A DNA stretch of 64,000 bases from Anodontia alba (taxonomy: Eukaryota > Mollusca > Bivalvia > Lucinida > Lucinidae): positions 20,732,387 through 20,796,386 of the forward strand of contig OZ024830.1 of the NCBI GenBank assembly GCA_964016985.1, read 5' to 3'. The position numbers and the translations under genes are program-made. Each line of letters starts with the position of its first letter. The stretch's first letter is position 1. This document shows, piece by piece, positions 30,576 to 42,100 of the stretch. The notes beneath the pieces were generated by a model, which was not told the DNA's origin, did no database searches, and worked only from the letters and a program-made list of their open reading frames with translations.

Positions 30576-30694
30576 ATGAGAGTTATGGCCCTTTTTTCAA
30601 CATTTTTTGCAAAATTCCTGCGTGTGGGTGAGGATGGCCCTCGGGGTGTGGGCGGGGTGGGGGCATCTGTGTCATACTGACACATTTCTAGTTT

Positions 30695-30909
30695 ATACTA
30701 TACTATGCTTTATAGAAATTCTTGTCTTGAATTCAAACAATGTAGGCCCTGAGCAGATGATCTGGGTCTGTACTGTTTGCCAGTTACCCTGTTGGGGGTT
30801 CCAAACTAAAATGGGTTAAGCTATTTGGTTGATGGATGAGTCAATATTATTTCATTGCACTTGCAAAAAATGTGACTACAACCATGTCTACCAGGTCATG
30901 CATTCATTT
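30695..30909. other. Short non-coding spacer
   Basis: Between elements F and B. It holds one interspersed hairpin module at 30732-30785 (CAAACAATGTAGGCCCTGAG ... ATCTGGGTCTGTACTGTTTG). Nothing else is recognised. Confidence 0.55.
30732..30785. repeat. Interspersed ~55-bp hairpin module
   Basis: The shortest copy of the palindromic module, with arms CAAACAATGTAGGCCCTGAG and the inverted CTGGGTCTGTACTGTTTG. Related to 7003-7070, 14210-14277 and 28695-28755. Confidence 0.6.
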
Positions 30910-33390
30910 TTAGCTCACCTGAGCCAAAGGCTCAAGGTGAGCTATTGTGATCACTCACCGTCCCTCGTCGCCGTCATCGTCGTCGTCCGTCTGTCCGTCC
31001 GTCTGTCCGTTCACAATCTTTAAACAACATCTCCTCCTAAACCACTGATTTGATTTTGACCAAATTTCACAGGAATGATCCTTGGTTGATCCTCTTTCAA
31101 AGTTGTTCAAAAGGTTCTGGTCCATTGCATATCTAGGTCACAGGAGCTAAAAATAGATTTTTTAACTAAAAACTTAAAAAATCTTCTCGTCAGAAACCAC
31201 TGGACTGATTTCAATAAAATTTTGCAGAAATGTTCCTTTGGTGATCCTCTACCAAGATTGTTCAAGCCATTTGGATTTGTCAAAAAACATGGCCGCCAGG
31301 GGGCGGGGCTTATTTTCCCTCTATATCTATATAGAAAACTTTAAAAATCTTCTTGTCAGAAACCACTGGACCAATTTCAATAAAATTTTGCAGAAATGTT
31401 TCTTTGGTGATCCTCTACAAAGATTGTTCAAGACATTTGGATTCCTCAAAAAACATGGCCGCCAGGGGGCATGGCTTATTTGCCCTATATATCTATATAG
31501 AAAACTTTAAAAATCTTCTTGTCAGAAACCACTGAACCGATTTCAATATAATTTTGCAGAAATGTTCCTTTGGTAATCCTCTACCAAGATTGGTCAAGCC
31601 ATTTGGATTCATCAAAAAACATGACCGCCAGGGGGTGGGGCTTATTTTCCCTATATATCTATATAGAAATCTTTAAAACTCTTCTTGTCAGAAACCACTA
31701 AACCGATTTCAATATAATTTTGCAGAAATGTTCCTTTGGTGATCCTCTACCAAGATTGTTCAAGACATATGGATTCGTCAAAAAACATGGCCGCCAGGGG
31801 GCAGGGCTTATTTTCCCTTTACATCTATATAGAAAATTTAAAAAAATTTTCTTGTCAGAAACCACTTGACCGATTTTCAATATAATTTTGCAGAAATGTT
31901 CCTTTGGTAATCCTCTACCAAGATTGTTCAAGCCATTTGGATTCATCAAAAAACATGGCCGCCAAGGGCAGGGCTTATTTTCCCTTTACATCTTTATAGA
32001 AAACTTTACAAAATCTTCTTTTTAGTAACCACTGGCCTGATTTCTATATAATTTTGCAGAAGTGTTCCTTTGGTGATCCGCTACCAAGATTGCTCAAGCC
32101 ATTTGGATTCGTCAAAAAACATGGCCGCTAGGGGGCGGGGCTTATTTTCCCTATATATCTGTATAATGATCGTCTTGTCAGAAACCACTGGACCGATTTC
32201 GGTATAACATTGCAGGAATGTTTCTTTTGTAACCCTCTACCAAGATTGTTCAAGTCGTCATGATTTGTCAAAAAAACGTTGCTGCCAGGGTGAAGGGCTT
32301 AATTTTCCTATATCTCTATATAGAAAACTTTAAAATAAAAATCTTCGTCAGAAACCACAGGACTGATTTCATTATAACTTGGCAAAAATGTTTCCTTGTT
32401 GACTCGCTACCAAGATTGTTCAAGTTATCATGATTCATCAAAAAACCTTGCCGCCAGGGGGCGGGGCTTATTTTCCTTGTATATCTATATAGAAAAGTTT
32501 TAAAACTCTTCTTGTCAGAAACCAATGGACTGATTTCAGTATCACTTGGCAGGAATGTTTCTTTTGTGACCCTCTACCAAGATTGTTCAAGCCGTTATGA
32601 TTTGTCAAAAAACATGGCTGCTAGGGGGCGGGGCATATTTACCCTATATATCTATATAGAAAACTTTAAAAATCTTCTCTTAAGAAACTGTTGGATCAAG
32701 TTCAATGTAACTTGGCAGGAATGTTGCTTTGATGACCTTCTACCAAGATTGTTCACACCCTCATGATACATCAAAAAACATGGCTGCCAGGGGGCGGGGC
32801 TTATTTTTCGTATATATCTGTATAGAAAACTTTAAAATTCTTCATGTCAGAAACCACCTATCTGATTTTATTATACTTGGCAGGAAAGTTGCTTTGGTGA
32901 CCCTCTACCAAGATTGTTCAAGCAATCATGATTCATCAAAAAACATGGCTGCAAGGAGTGGGGATTATTTTCCCTATATATCTAAATAGAAAACTTTAAA
33001 AATCTTCTTGTCACAAACCACTGGACCGATTTCAATATAACTTGGCAGGAATGTTCCTATGGTGACCCTCAGTCATGATTCGTCAAAAAACATGGCCATT
33101 AGGGGGTGGGGCTTATTTTCCCTATAGAGCTATATGAAACATTTTAAAAATCTTTTTGTCAGAAACCACTGGACTGATTTCAATATGGCAGAATTGTTCC
33201 TTTGGTGATCCTCTTTCAAGATTCAGTTCAAGCCATCATGATGCATGAAAAAAAAAATGGCCGCTGGGGAGCAGGGCTATAAAATTTATACAAAAATCTT
33301 AGAGCAGTGAACTTGGCTGAAACTTCAACAGTAAGTGTGCAAAGCTGTTTGCTCAGGTGAGCGATATAGGACCATCATGGTCCTCTTGTT
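30910..33390 (+). mobile_element. Element B, helentron/HINE-like, sister of element A
   Basis: Starts TTAGCTCACCTGAGCC with a strong 5' hairpin (TAGCTCACCTGAGC pairing with GCTCAAGGTGAGCTA). A GTCGTCGTCCGTCTG microsatellite follows, then about 13 core units of ~165 bp. The end is CTCAGGTGAGCGATATAGG, hairpin GGACCATCATGGTCC and TCTTGTT at 33390. The ends are nearly identical to element A, but B is about 700 bp longer because it has more core units. The ORFs inside (up to 90 codons) are repeat readings. Non-coding. Confidence 0.8.
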
Positions 33391-34384
33391 AATATAATAA
33401 TTGTGTACTGAGCCTTTTTGACAAAAAAATATGCAGTATCTTTTGTTGGCCTGCCATTTTAAGTAATTTTTCACTAAATACATAATGTAAAAATATTTCG
33501 CTAGGTGTTGTCATCATTGAACTTAACATTTGCAGTAATGTTTTTAATAAGGACAAGTGTACACAGAGGAGACTTGCAGGCCACAGCTCTTCACAAAATT
33601 TGGTGGATATCCTGTAAAAACACTTTATATACAGTATGTCAAATAAAATTTACTGACCAGTAGTGGTGTATATTGAAAGCCGACAATTTGGTGTTTGGTA
33701 AGCAAACTCTCAGACGACAGATCTGAAGAATTCAAGTCATTTTCTGTTGAGACAGTCTTCACATCCGCTTTGATGTGTCAACCTTGATTGGGATGACCAG
33801 GCATAATACTTACATTATTTGAATATTAGAGTATAAAAGGTTGCAAGGTAAAAGTTTAAGTAGATTGTTTTTCATTACTTGTGTAAGGTTGCAAGGTAAT
33901 ACTAGTTTTCAATAGGATGATTTTCACTATTAAGTATTGATTTTAAGCTATTCTTGAAAAGGGAAAAATACATGTTTGCTTAGGAAACACTGAGACCATA
34001 GGTCTAAAGAAAATTTGGTCATATCCTGTAAAGACACTTCAGATTCACTAAGGCGAGTATTATTTACTAACCAGCAGTGGTGGTACAGATGGGTCTGCTG
34101 AATGACATGAACTTGTGATGTGTCCACTTTGGTTGGGCTAACTAGACATAATACATACATTATTCAAATGTTAGAGTACAAAAAGGTTGTTATTGAATAT
34201 TTAATTCAAATAGGCTGCTTTTTCATTATGAAATATTTTTTGTAAGGTTGCAAGGTAAAACTAGCTTTTAATAGGATGATTTTCATTATTAGATAAATAT
34301 CACATTTAAGGTATTTTTGAAAAGAGAAAATTTCATGTGTGCTTAGGAAAGTCTCAGACCACAGTTCTAAAGAATGTTTGGTCA

Positions 34385-34918
34385 TATCCTGTTAAGACAC
34401 TTGACAGATTGTAAGGTAGTGTTTTCAACAGGTTGTTTTCCATTACTAAACATTAGTTTTTGTAAGGGTGCAATGAAATACTAGTTATGAATAGGATAAT
34501 TTTCATCATAAAATATCACTTTTAAGGTATTTTTGAAATGGTTAATTTTCATGTTTGCTTAGGAATCTCGCAGACCAGTACCACACTTGGTAATCCCATA
34601 AGGGGTAGCCGTTAGTTATGCACTCGAAATCCTTATGCGAACTTATGCGAATATCCTGTTAAGACACTTGACAGGTTGTAAGGTAGTTTTTTCAACAGGT
34701 TGTTTTCCATTACTAAACATTACTTTTTGTAAGGGTGCAATGAAATACTAGTTATGAATAGGATAATTTTCATCATAAAATATTACTTTTAAGGTATTTT
34801 TGAAATGGTTAATTTTCATGTTTGCTTAGGAATCTCGCAGACCAGTACCACACTTGGTAATCCCATAAGGGGTAGCCGTTAGTTATGCACTCGAAATCCT
34901 TATGCGAACTTCCGGCTA
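34385..34918 (+). repeat. 267-bp tandem duplication in the satellite edge
   Basis: 34385-34651 and 34652-34918 are nearly identical. Each runs from TATCCTGTTAAGACACTTGA through the monomer into the first ~75 bp of the inverted-repeat element (TACCACACTTGGTAATCCCA). The left copy is therefore a solo, truncated end of the element that is complete at 34846. The duplication arose after that element inserted. Confidence 0.88.
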
Positions 34919-36164
34919 TGACTTAGGCAACATCCAAGTGTCAACAAATGGTAAGTTCTCCTGTTGTATTGATTTTTTCGTCAATTTCATAGACACATTT
35001 TGAAAAATCAGACAATGCTATTCCCAACAACTTTCATTTCTACGTCGGAAAAGATAGGTGTGGGCTTGAAAAAACAAGTGGCTATTTTTTATTTCAGTTT
35101 CAACCAGAGATGGGGTAGTCCGGTATTCCTGTCTTGACTTCTTTTCCAGTGCGGTATGATGCTATTTTCAGCTATTTGGCCTATGAAGTATTTATTTAAC
35201 ATATCAAATAAGATGCACTGCAACCTACATCTACGTTGAAATACATAAGATGCTAAATTTCTCAAGCATTTGTTCCGGGGACTGAAATATTTGTGCCAAA
35301 TACAACTTATGAGGCCGACAACCCCTTACAGAGGCATTAACCCTTATAGGGACAAGAAAGCCAACTGTCAGGTGTCTGATTACAAGGCCTGATTATCACT
35401 TATGGGAACATTAGTCATTATCAGAATGCCCCGCATTTGAAAACATGCAGATTTTAGACCAAACCAGTTTCAAAAGATTCCATTTACATATAAACATATT
35501 CCATTTACATATAAACAATCAAACACCATGAAAGGTTTTGCAAATGAGACAGCATACATCAGTAGGGGTTTTGATATCCCACATTTGTATATATTTGAAG
35601 TTCTCAATTTAGCAAAATCATATAAAAGTTTCATTATACTGCCGTAAATATCACTTTGTGATGTATAGGCTTTTTTTTGTCACTAAGGGGTAGTCGGCCT
35701 GGTAAGTCATAATCGGCAAAAATATTTTAGTCTCTGGAACAAATGCTTGGGGAAATTAAGCATCTTATGTATTTCAAAGTTGACATGGGTTGCAATACGT
35801 CTTATCTGATATGTTAAATAAGTACTTCATAGTCCAGTTAGCTGAAAATACCTTCATTTTGCACTGGTAAAAAAGTCAAAACAGGAATATTGGATTACCC
35901 TTCTCTGGGTGAAATTGAAATAAAAAATAGCTGCTTGTTTTTAAGCCCACACCTATCTTTTCTGACGCAGAAATGAAAGTTTTTGGGAATAGCATTGTCC
36001 GATTTTTCAAAATATGTCTATGAAATTTACTAAAAATCAATAAATCAGGAGAATTTATCCATTTGTTGACATTTAGATGTCTCGTAAGTCATGGCTGGGA
36101 GTTTGCATAAGGATTCTGAGTGCATAACTAGCAGCTACCCCTTACAAGAATACCAGGTGTGGTA
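34846..36164. mobile_element. Inverted-repeat transposon with ~490-bp arms
   Basis: The ends are TACCACACTTGGTA and the inverted TACCAGGTGTGGTA. The whole left arm (34846 to about 35330) is inverted relative to the right arm (about 35680-36164) at roughly 85% identity by eye: for example GTCAACAAATGG / CCATTTGTTGAC, AGACAATGCTATTCCCA / TGGGAATAGCATTGTC, and GGCCGACAACCCCTTA / TAAGGGGTAGTCGGCC. The central ~350 bp is unique. CAG flanks both ends (34843-34845 and 36165-36167), a possible 3-bp duplication. An alternative reading is no duplication, because the flanks join exactly into the satellite consensus GACCACAGGTCT. No coding capacity. The superfamily is unclear. Confidence 0.8.
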
Positions 36165-39100
36165 CAGGTCTAAAGAATGTTTGATCTTATCCTGTTAAGA
36201 CACGTTATATCCACTAGGCCAAGAATTATTTAATGACCAACAGTCGTGTTACAAATGAGTTTTCTAAATGACAAATTATACTTATCTGGGTAGTCACTGA
36301 ATCCGTTTAACATTTTGCAGTGAAACTTATGATGTGACCAGGTATAATATATATATTATTTAAATGTTAGGGTATAAAGGTTGCAAGATAATATTAAGTT
36401 TTTATAGGCTGCTTTTCATTAGTAAACATCACTTTTGTAAGAGTGCAGGTAAAACTAGTTTTGAATAGGATAAATTTCATCATTAAATTTCACTTTTAAG
36501 GTACTTTTTAAAGGAGATAATTTCATGTCTGCAAAGAAAACTCTCAGACCTTAGGTCTAAAGAACGTTTGGTCATAACCTGTTAAGACACTTCACATCCA
36601 TGTAGGCAAGTAGTATTTACTGACCAACAGTGGTGGTACAGGTGAGCCGTCTGAATCAGGTTGTTCTTATCATGGCCTTCACTGTTGGCATCCAGTTAAC
36701 ATTTTGCTGTGGAACTTGTGATATGTCCACTTTGGTTGGGATGACTTAGGCATAATATATACATTATCAAAATGTTAGTGTATAACGAATTGTTATAAAA
36801 AACTTTAAATAGGTAAAACTTTAAATAGGTCATTTTTAATTATTCTTACATTACTTCTGTACGGTTGCAAGGTAATAACTAGTTTCGAATAGAATGTTTT
36901 TCATCATTAAATATCACTTTTAAGGTATGTTTGAAAAGGGAAAATATCATGTTTACTTAAGAAACTATCAGACCACAGGTCTAAAGAAATTTGTGTCATA
37001 TCCTGTTAAGACACTTCACATCCACGTAAGCAAGTAGTATTTACTAACCAACAGTAGCGGTACTGATGAGTCATCTAAATCAGGTTGTGTTTATCATGAC
37101 CTTCACTGTTGACATCCAGTTTACATTTTGCTGTGGAACTTGTGATGTGTCAACTTTGGTTGGGATGACCAGGCAATATATATGCATTATTAAAATGTAA
37201 GAGTATAACAGGTCGCAAGGTAATATTTTAAACAGATTATTTTTAATTACTTAACTTTACATTTCTAATGTTGCAATGGAATAATAGTTATGAACAGAAT
37301 AATTTTCACCATGAAATATCACTTTAAAGATATTTATAAAGTGGTTGGATATCATGTGTGCTTAGGAAACTCTCAGACCACAGGTCTAAAGAATTTTCGG
37401 TCATATCCTGTTAAGACACATTACATTAGTATTTACTGACCAACTGTGGTGGTACAGATGAGCCTTCTGAATCAGGTTGCCTTTATCATGGCCTTCACCA
37501 TCGGCATTTAGTTAACATTTTGCTGAGTCATCTAAATCAGGTTGTGTTTATCATGACCTTCACTGTTGACATCCAGTTTACATTTTGCTGTGGGACTTGT
37601 GATGTGTCCACTTTGGTTGGGATGACCAGGCATATTATATAAATCATGTCAATGTTAGAGTTTAAATGTTGCAAGGTAAAATTGTAAATATGTTGTTTTT
37701 CCATTATTTTTTGAAATACTTCTGTAAGGTTGCAAGGTAATAACTAGTTTTGAATAGGATGCTTTTCATCCTTAAATATCACTTTGAAGGTATTTTTGAA
37801 AAGAGAAAATATTATGTCCACTTAGGAAATCACAGACCTTAGTTCTAAAGAACTTTTGGTCATATCCTGTTTAGTTACATTATGTTCATTGGGGTAAAAG
37901 TATTTAATGACCAACAGTCTTGTTACAGATGTCTTCTGAATGACAAGTTATACTTATCTGGGCCGTCACTGTTGGCATCTTTTTAACATTTTGCTGTGGA
38001 ACTTGTGATGTGTTTACTTTGGTTGGGGTGACCAGGCATAATATATATTCATTATTTAAATATTAGGGTATATAAGGTTGCAAGGTAATATTAAGTTAAT
38101 ATAGGCTGCTTTTCAGTACTAAGCATCACTTTTTTGTAAGGATGCAAGGTAAAACTAGTTTTGATAATTTTTCAACATTAAATTTCACTTTGAAGGTACT
38201 TTTTAAAGGAGATAATTTCATGTCTGCATAGGAAACTCTCAGACCTTAGGTCTAAAGAACTTTTGGTCATATCCCGTTAAGACACTTCACATCCACGTAA
38301 ACAAGTAGTATTTACTAACCAACAGTGGTGGTACTGATGAGTCATCCAAATCAGGTTGTGTTCATCATGGCCTTCACTGTTGACATCCAGGTTACATTTT
38401 GCTGTGGAACTTGTGATGTGTCAACTTTGGTTGGGATGACCAGGCATAATATATGCATTATTAAAATATTAGAGTATAACAGGTCGCAAGGTACTCTTTA
38501 AAAAAGATTGTTTTTAATTATTTAACTTTACATTTCTAATGTTGCAATGGAATAATAGTTATGAATAGAATAATTTTCACCATGAAATACTACTTTAAAG
38601 ATATTTTTGAAATGGTTAGATATCATGTGTGCTTAGGAAACTCTCAGACCACAGGTCTAAAGAATTTTCGGTCATATCCTGTTAAGACACATTACATCCA
38701 CTAGAGCAATAATCATTTAATGACCAACAGTCGTGTTACAGATGTGTTTCCAGAATGACAGGTTATACTAATCTGGGTCGTCACTGTTGGCATTCTTTTA
38801 ACATTTTGCTGTGGAACTTGTGATGTGTTTACTTTGGTTGGGATGACTAGGCATAATCTATACATTATTATTTAAATGTTAGATAGTATAAAAGATTGAA
38901 CGGCAATATAAGTTTTAAACAGGCTTCTTTTTATTGTTAAACATTACTTGTAAAAGGTTGCAAGGTAAAACTAGTTTTGATCAGGATTATTTTCATCGTT
39001 AAATTTCACTTTAAAGGTACTTTTTAAAATAGATAATTTCATGTCTGCATAGGAAACTCTCAGATCTTAGGTCTAAAGAACTTTTGGTCATACCCTGTTA

Positions 39101-42100
39101 AGACACTTCACGTCCACGTAGGCAAGTAGTATTTACTGACCAACTGTGGTGGTACAGATGAGCCTTCTGAATCAGGTTGCCTTTATCATGGCATTCACCA
39201 TCGGCATTTAGTTAACATTTCGCTATGGGACTTGTAATGTGTCCACTTTGGTTGGGATGACCAGGCATATTATATAAATCATGTCAATGTTAGAGTTTAA
39301 ATGTTGCAAGGTAAATTTGCAGATATGTTGTTTTTCCATTTTTTGAAATACTTCTGTAAGGTTGCAAGGTAATAACTAGTTTTGAATAGGATGCTTTTCA
39401 TCCTTAAATATCACTTTGAAGGTATTTTTGAAAAGAGAAAATATTATGTCCTCTTAGGAAATCACAGACCTTAGTTCTAAAGAACTTTTGGTCATATCCT
39501 GTTAAGATACATTATGTTCATTGGGGTAAAAGTATTTAATGACCAACAGTCATGTTACAGATGTCTTCTGAATGACAAGTTATACTTATCTGGGCCGTCA
39601 CTGTTGGCATCTTTTTTAACATTTTGCTGTGGAACTTGTGATGTGTTTACTTTGGTTGGGGTGACCAGGCATAATATATGTTCATTATTTAAATATTAGG
39701 GTATATAAGGTTGCAAGGTAATATTAAGTTAATATAGGCTGCTTTTCAGTACTAAGCATCACTTTTTTGTAAGGATGCAAGGTAAAACTAGTTTTGATAA
39801 TTTTTCAACATTAAATTTCACTTTGAAGGTACTTTTTAAAGGAGATAATTTCATGTCTGCATAGGAAACTCTCAGACCTTAGGTCTAAAGAACTTTTGGT
39901 CATATCCCGTTAAGACACTTCACATCCATGTAAACAAGTAGTATTTACTAACCAACAGTGGTGGTACTGATGAGTCATCCAAATCAGGTTGTGTTCATCA
40001 TGGCCTTCACTGTTGACATCCAGGTTACATTTTGCTGTGGAACTTGTGATGTGTCAACTTTGGTTGGGATGACCAGGCATAATATATGCATTATTAAAAT
40101 GTTAGCGTATAATAGGTCGCAAGGTACTCTTTAAAAAAGATTGTTTTTAATTATTTAACTTTACATTTCTAATGTTGCAATGGAATAATAGTTATGAATA
40201 GAATAATTTTCACCATGAAATACTACTTTAAAGATATTTTTGAAATGGTTAGATATCATGTGTGCTTAGGAAACTCTCAGACCACAGGTCTAAAGAATTT
40301 TCGGTCATATCCTGTTAATACACATTACATCCAGTAGAGCAATAATCATTTAATGACCAACAGTCGTGTTACAGATGTGTTTCCAGAATGACAGGTTATA
40401 CTAATCTGGGTCGTCACTGTTGGCATTCTTTTAACATTTTGCTGTGGAACTTGTGATGTGTTTACTTTGGTTGGGATGACCAGGCATAATCTATACATTA
40501 TTATTTAAATGTTAGATAGTATAAAAGATTGAAAGGCAATATAAGTTTTAAACAGGCTTCTTTTTATTGTTAAACATTACTTGTAAAAGGTTGCAAGGTA
40601 AAACTAGTTTTGATCAGGATTATTTTCATGGTTAAATTTCACTTTAAAGGTACTTTTTAAAATAGATAATTTCATGTCTGCATAGGAAACTCTCAGATCT
40701 TAGGTCTAAAGAACTTTTGGTCATACCCTGTTAAGACACTTCACATCCACGTAGGCAAGTAGTATTTACTGACCAACTATGGTGGTACAGATGAGCCTTC
40801 TGAATCAGGTTGCCTTTATCATGGCATTCACCATCGGCATTTAGTTAACATTTCACTATGGGACTTGTAATGTGTCCACTTTGGTTGGGATGACCAGGCA
40901 TATTATATAAATCATGTCAATGTTAGAGTTTAAATGTTGCAAGGTAAAATTGCAAATATGTTGTTTTTCCATTATTTTTTGAAATACTTCTGTAAGGTTG
41001 CAAGGTAATAACTAGTTTTGAATAGGATGCTTTTCATCCTTAAATATCACTTTGAAGGTATTTTTGAAAAGAGAAAATATTATGTCCTCTTAGGAAATCA
41101 CAGACCTTAGTTCTAAAGAACTTTTGGTCATATCCTGTTAAGATACATTATGTTCATTTGGGTAAAAGTATTTAATGACCAACAGTCGTGTTACAGATGT
41201 CTTCTGAATGACAAGTTATACTTATCTGGGCCGTCACTGTTGGCATCTTTTTAACATTTTGCTGTGGAACTTGTGATGTGTTTACTTTGGTTGGGGTGAC
41301 CAGGCATAATATATATTCATTATTTAAATATTAGGATATATAAGGTTGCAGGGTAATATTAAGTTAATATAGGCTGCTTTTCAGTACTAAGCATCACTTT
41401 TTTGTAAGGATGCAAGGTAAAACTAGTTTTGATAATTTTTCATCATTAAATTTCACTTTAAAGGTACTTTTTAAAGGAGATAATTTCATGTCTGCATAGG
41501 AAACTCTCAGACCTTAGGTCTAAAAAATTTTTGGTCATATCCCGTTAAGACACTTCACATCCACGTAAACAAGTAGTATTTACTAACCAACAGTGGTGGT
41601 ACTGATGAGTCATCCAAATCAGGTTGTGTTCATCATGGCCTTCACTGTTGACATCCAGGTTACATTTTGCTGTGGAACTTGTGATGTGTCAACTTTGGCT
41701 GGGATGACCAGGCATAATGTATGCATTATTAAAATGTTAGAGTATAATAGGTCGCAAGGTACTCTTTAAAAAAGATTGTTTTTAATTATTTAACTTTACA
41801 TTTCTAATGTTGCAATGGAATAATAGTTATGAATAGAATAATTTTCACCATGAAATACTACTTTAAAGGTATTTTTGAAATGGTTAGATATCATGTGTGC
41901 TTAGGAAACTCTCAGACCACAGGTCTAAAGAATTTTCGGTCATATCCTGTTAATACACATTACATCCAGTAGAGCAATAATCATTTAATGACCAACAGTC
42001 GTGTTACAGATGTGTTTCCAGAATGACAGGTTATACTAATCTGGGTCGTCACTGTTGGCATTCTTTTAACATTTTGCTGTGGAACTTGTGATGTGTTTAC

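Larger units (their letters stand above)
28951..30694 (+). mobile_element. Element F, Helitron-like with ~155-bp core repeats
   Basis: The 5' end TATGCCCCCGCC pairs with GGGGGGGCATA (hairpin at about 28953-28993), then a GTCCGTCCTG microsatellite. The core has about seven units of 146-163 bp with TTTTGGGAGTTATGGCCCTT, TTTTTCAACTTTGAAAAATG, TTGGATTCATATTTTATACA and GGTCAAGTTCGATTTAGGGT. The 3' end has an inverted GGTGGGGGCAT, the hairpin TGTGTCATACTGACACA (30668-30684), TTT and CTAG followed by T. The CTAG end after a hairpin matches the canonical Helitron 3' terminus. A TIR element (29062-29257) and a SINE (30331-30575) are inserted in it. Non-coding. Confidence 0.68.
33470..37830 (+). repeat. 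Satellite domain, diverged left edge (~400-bp monomers)
   Basis: Irregular and partly shortened monomers carry the satellite landmarks: GTTGCAAGGTAA, TTTTGAATAGGATGATTTTC, CTCAGACC...GGTCTAAAGAA, GGTCATATCCTGTTAAGACA and CTTTGGTTGGGATGACCAGG. They differ more from one another than the monomers to the right and show internal deletions and a 267-bp tandem duplication. Diverged edge monomers beside homogenised central ones are the usual pattern of satellite arrays. No coding potential. Confidence 0.85.
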
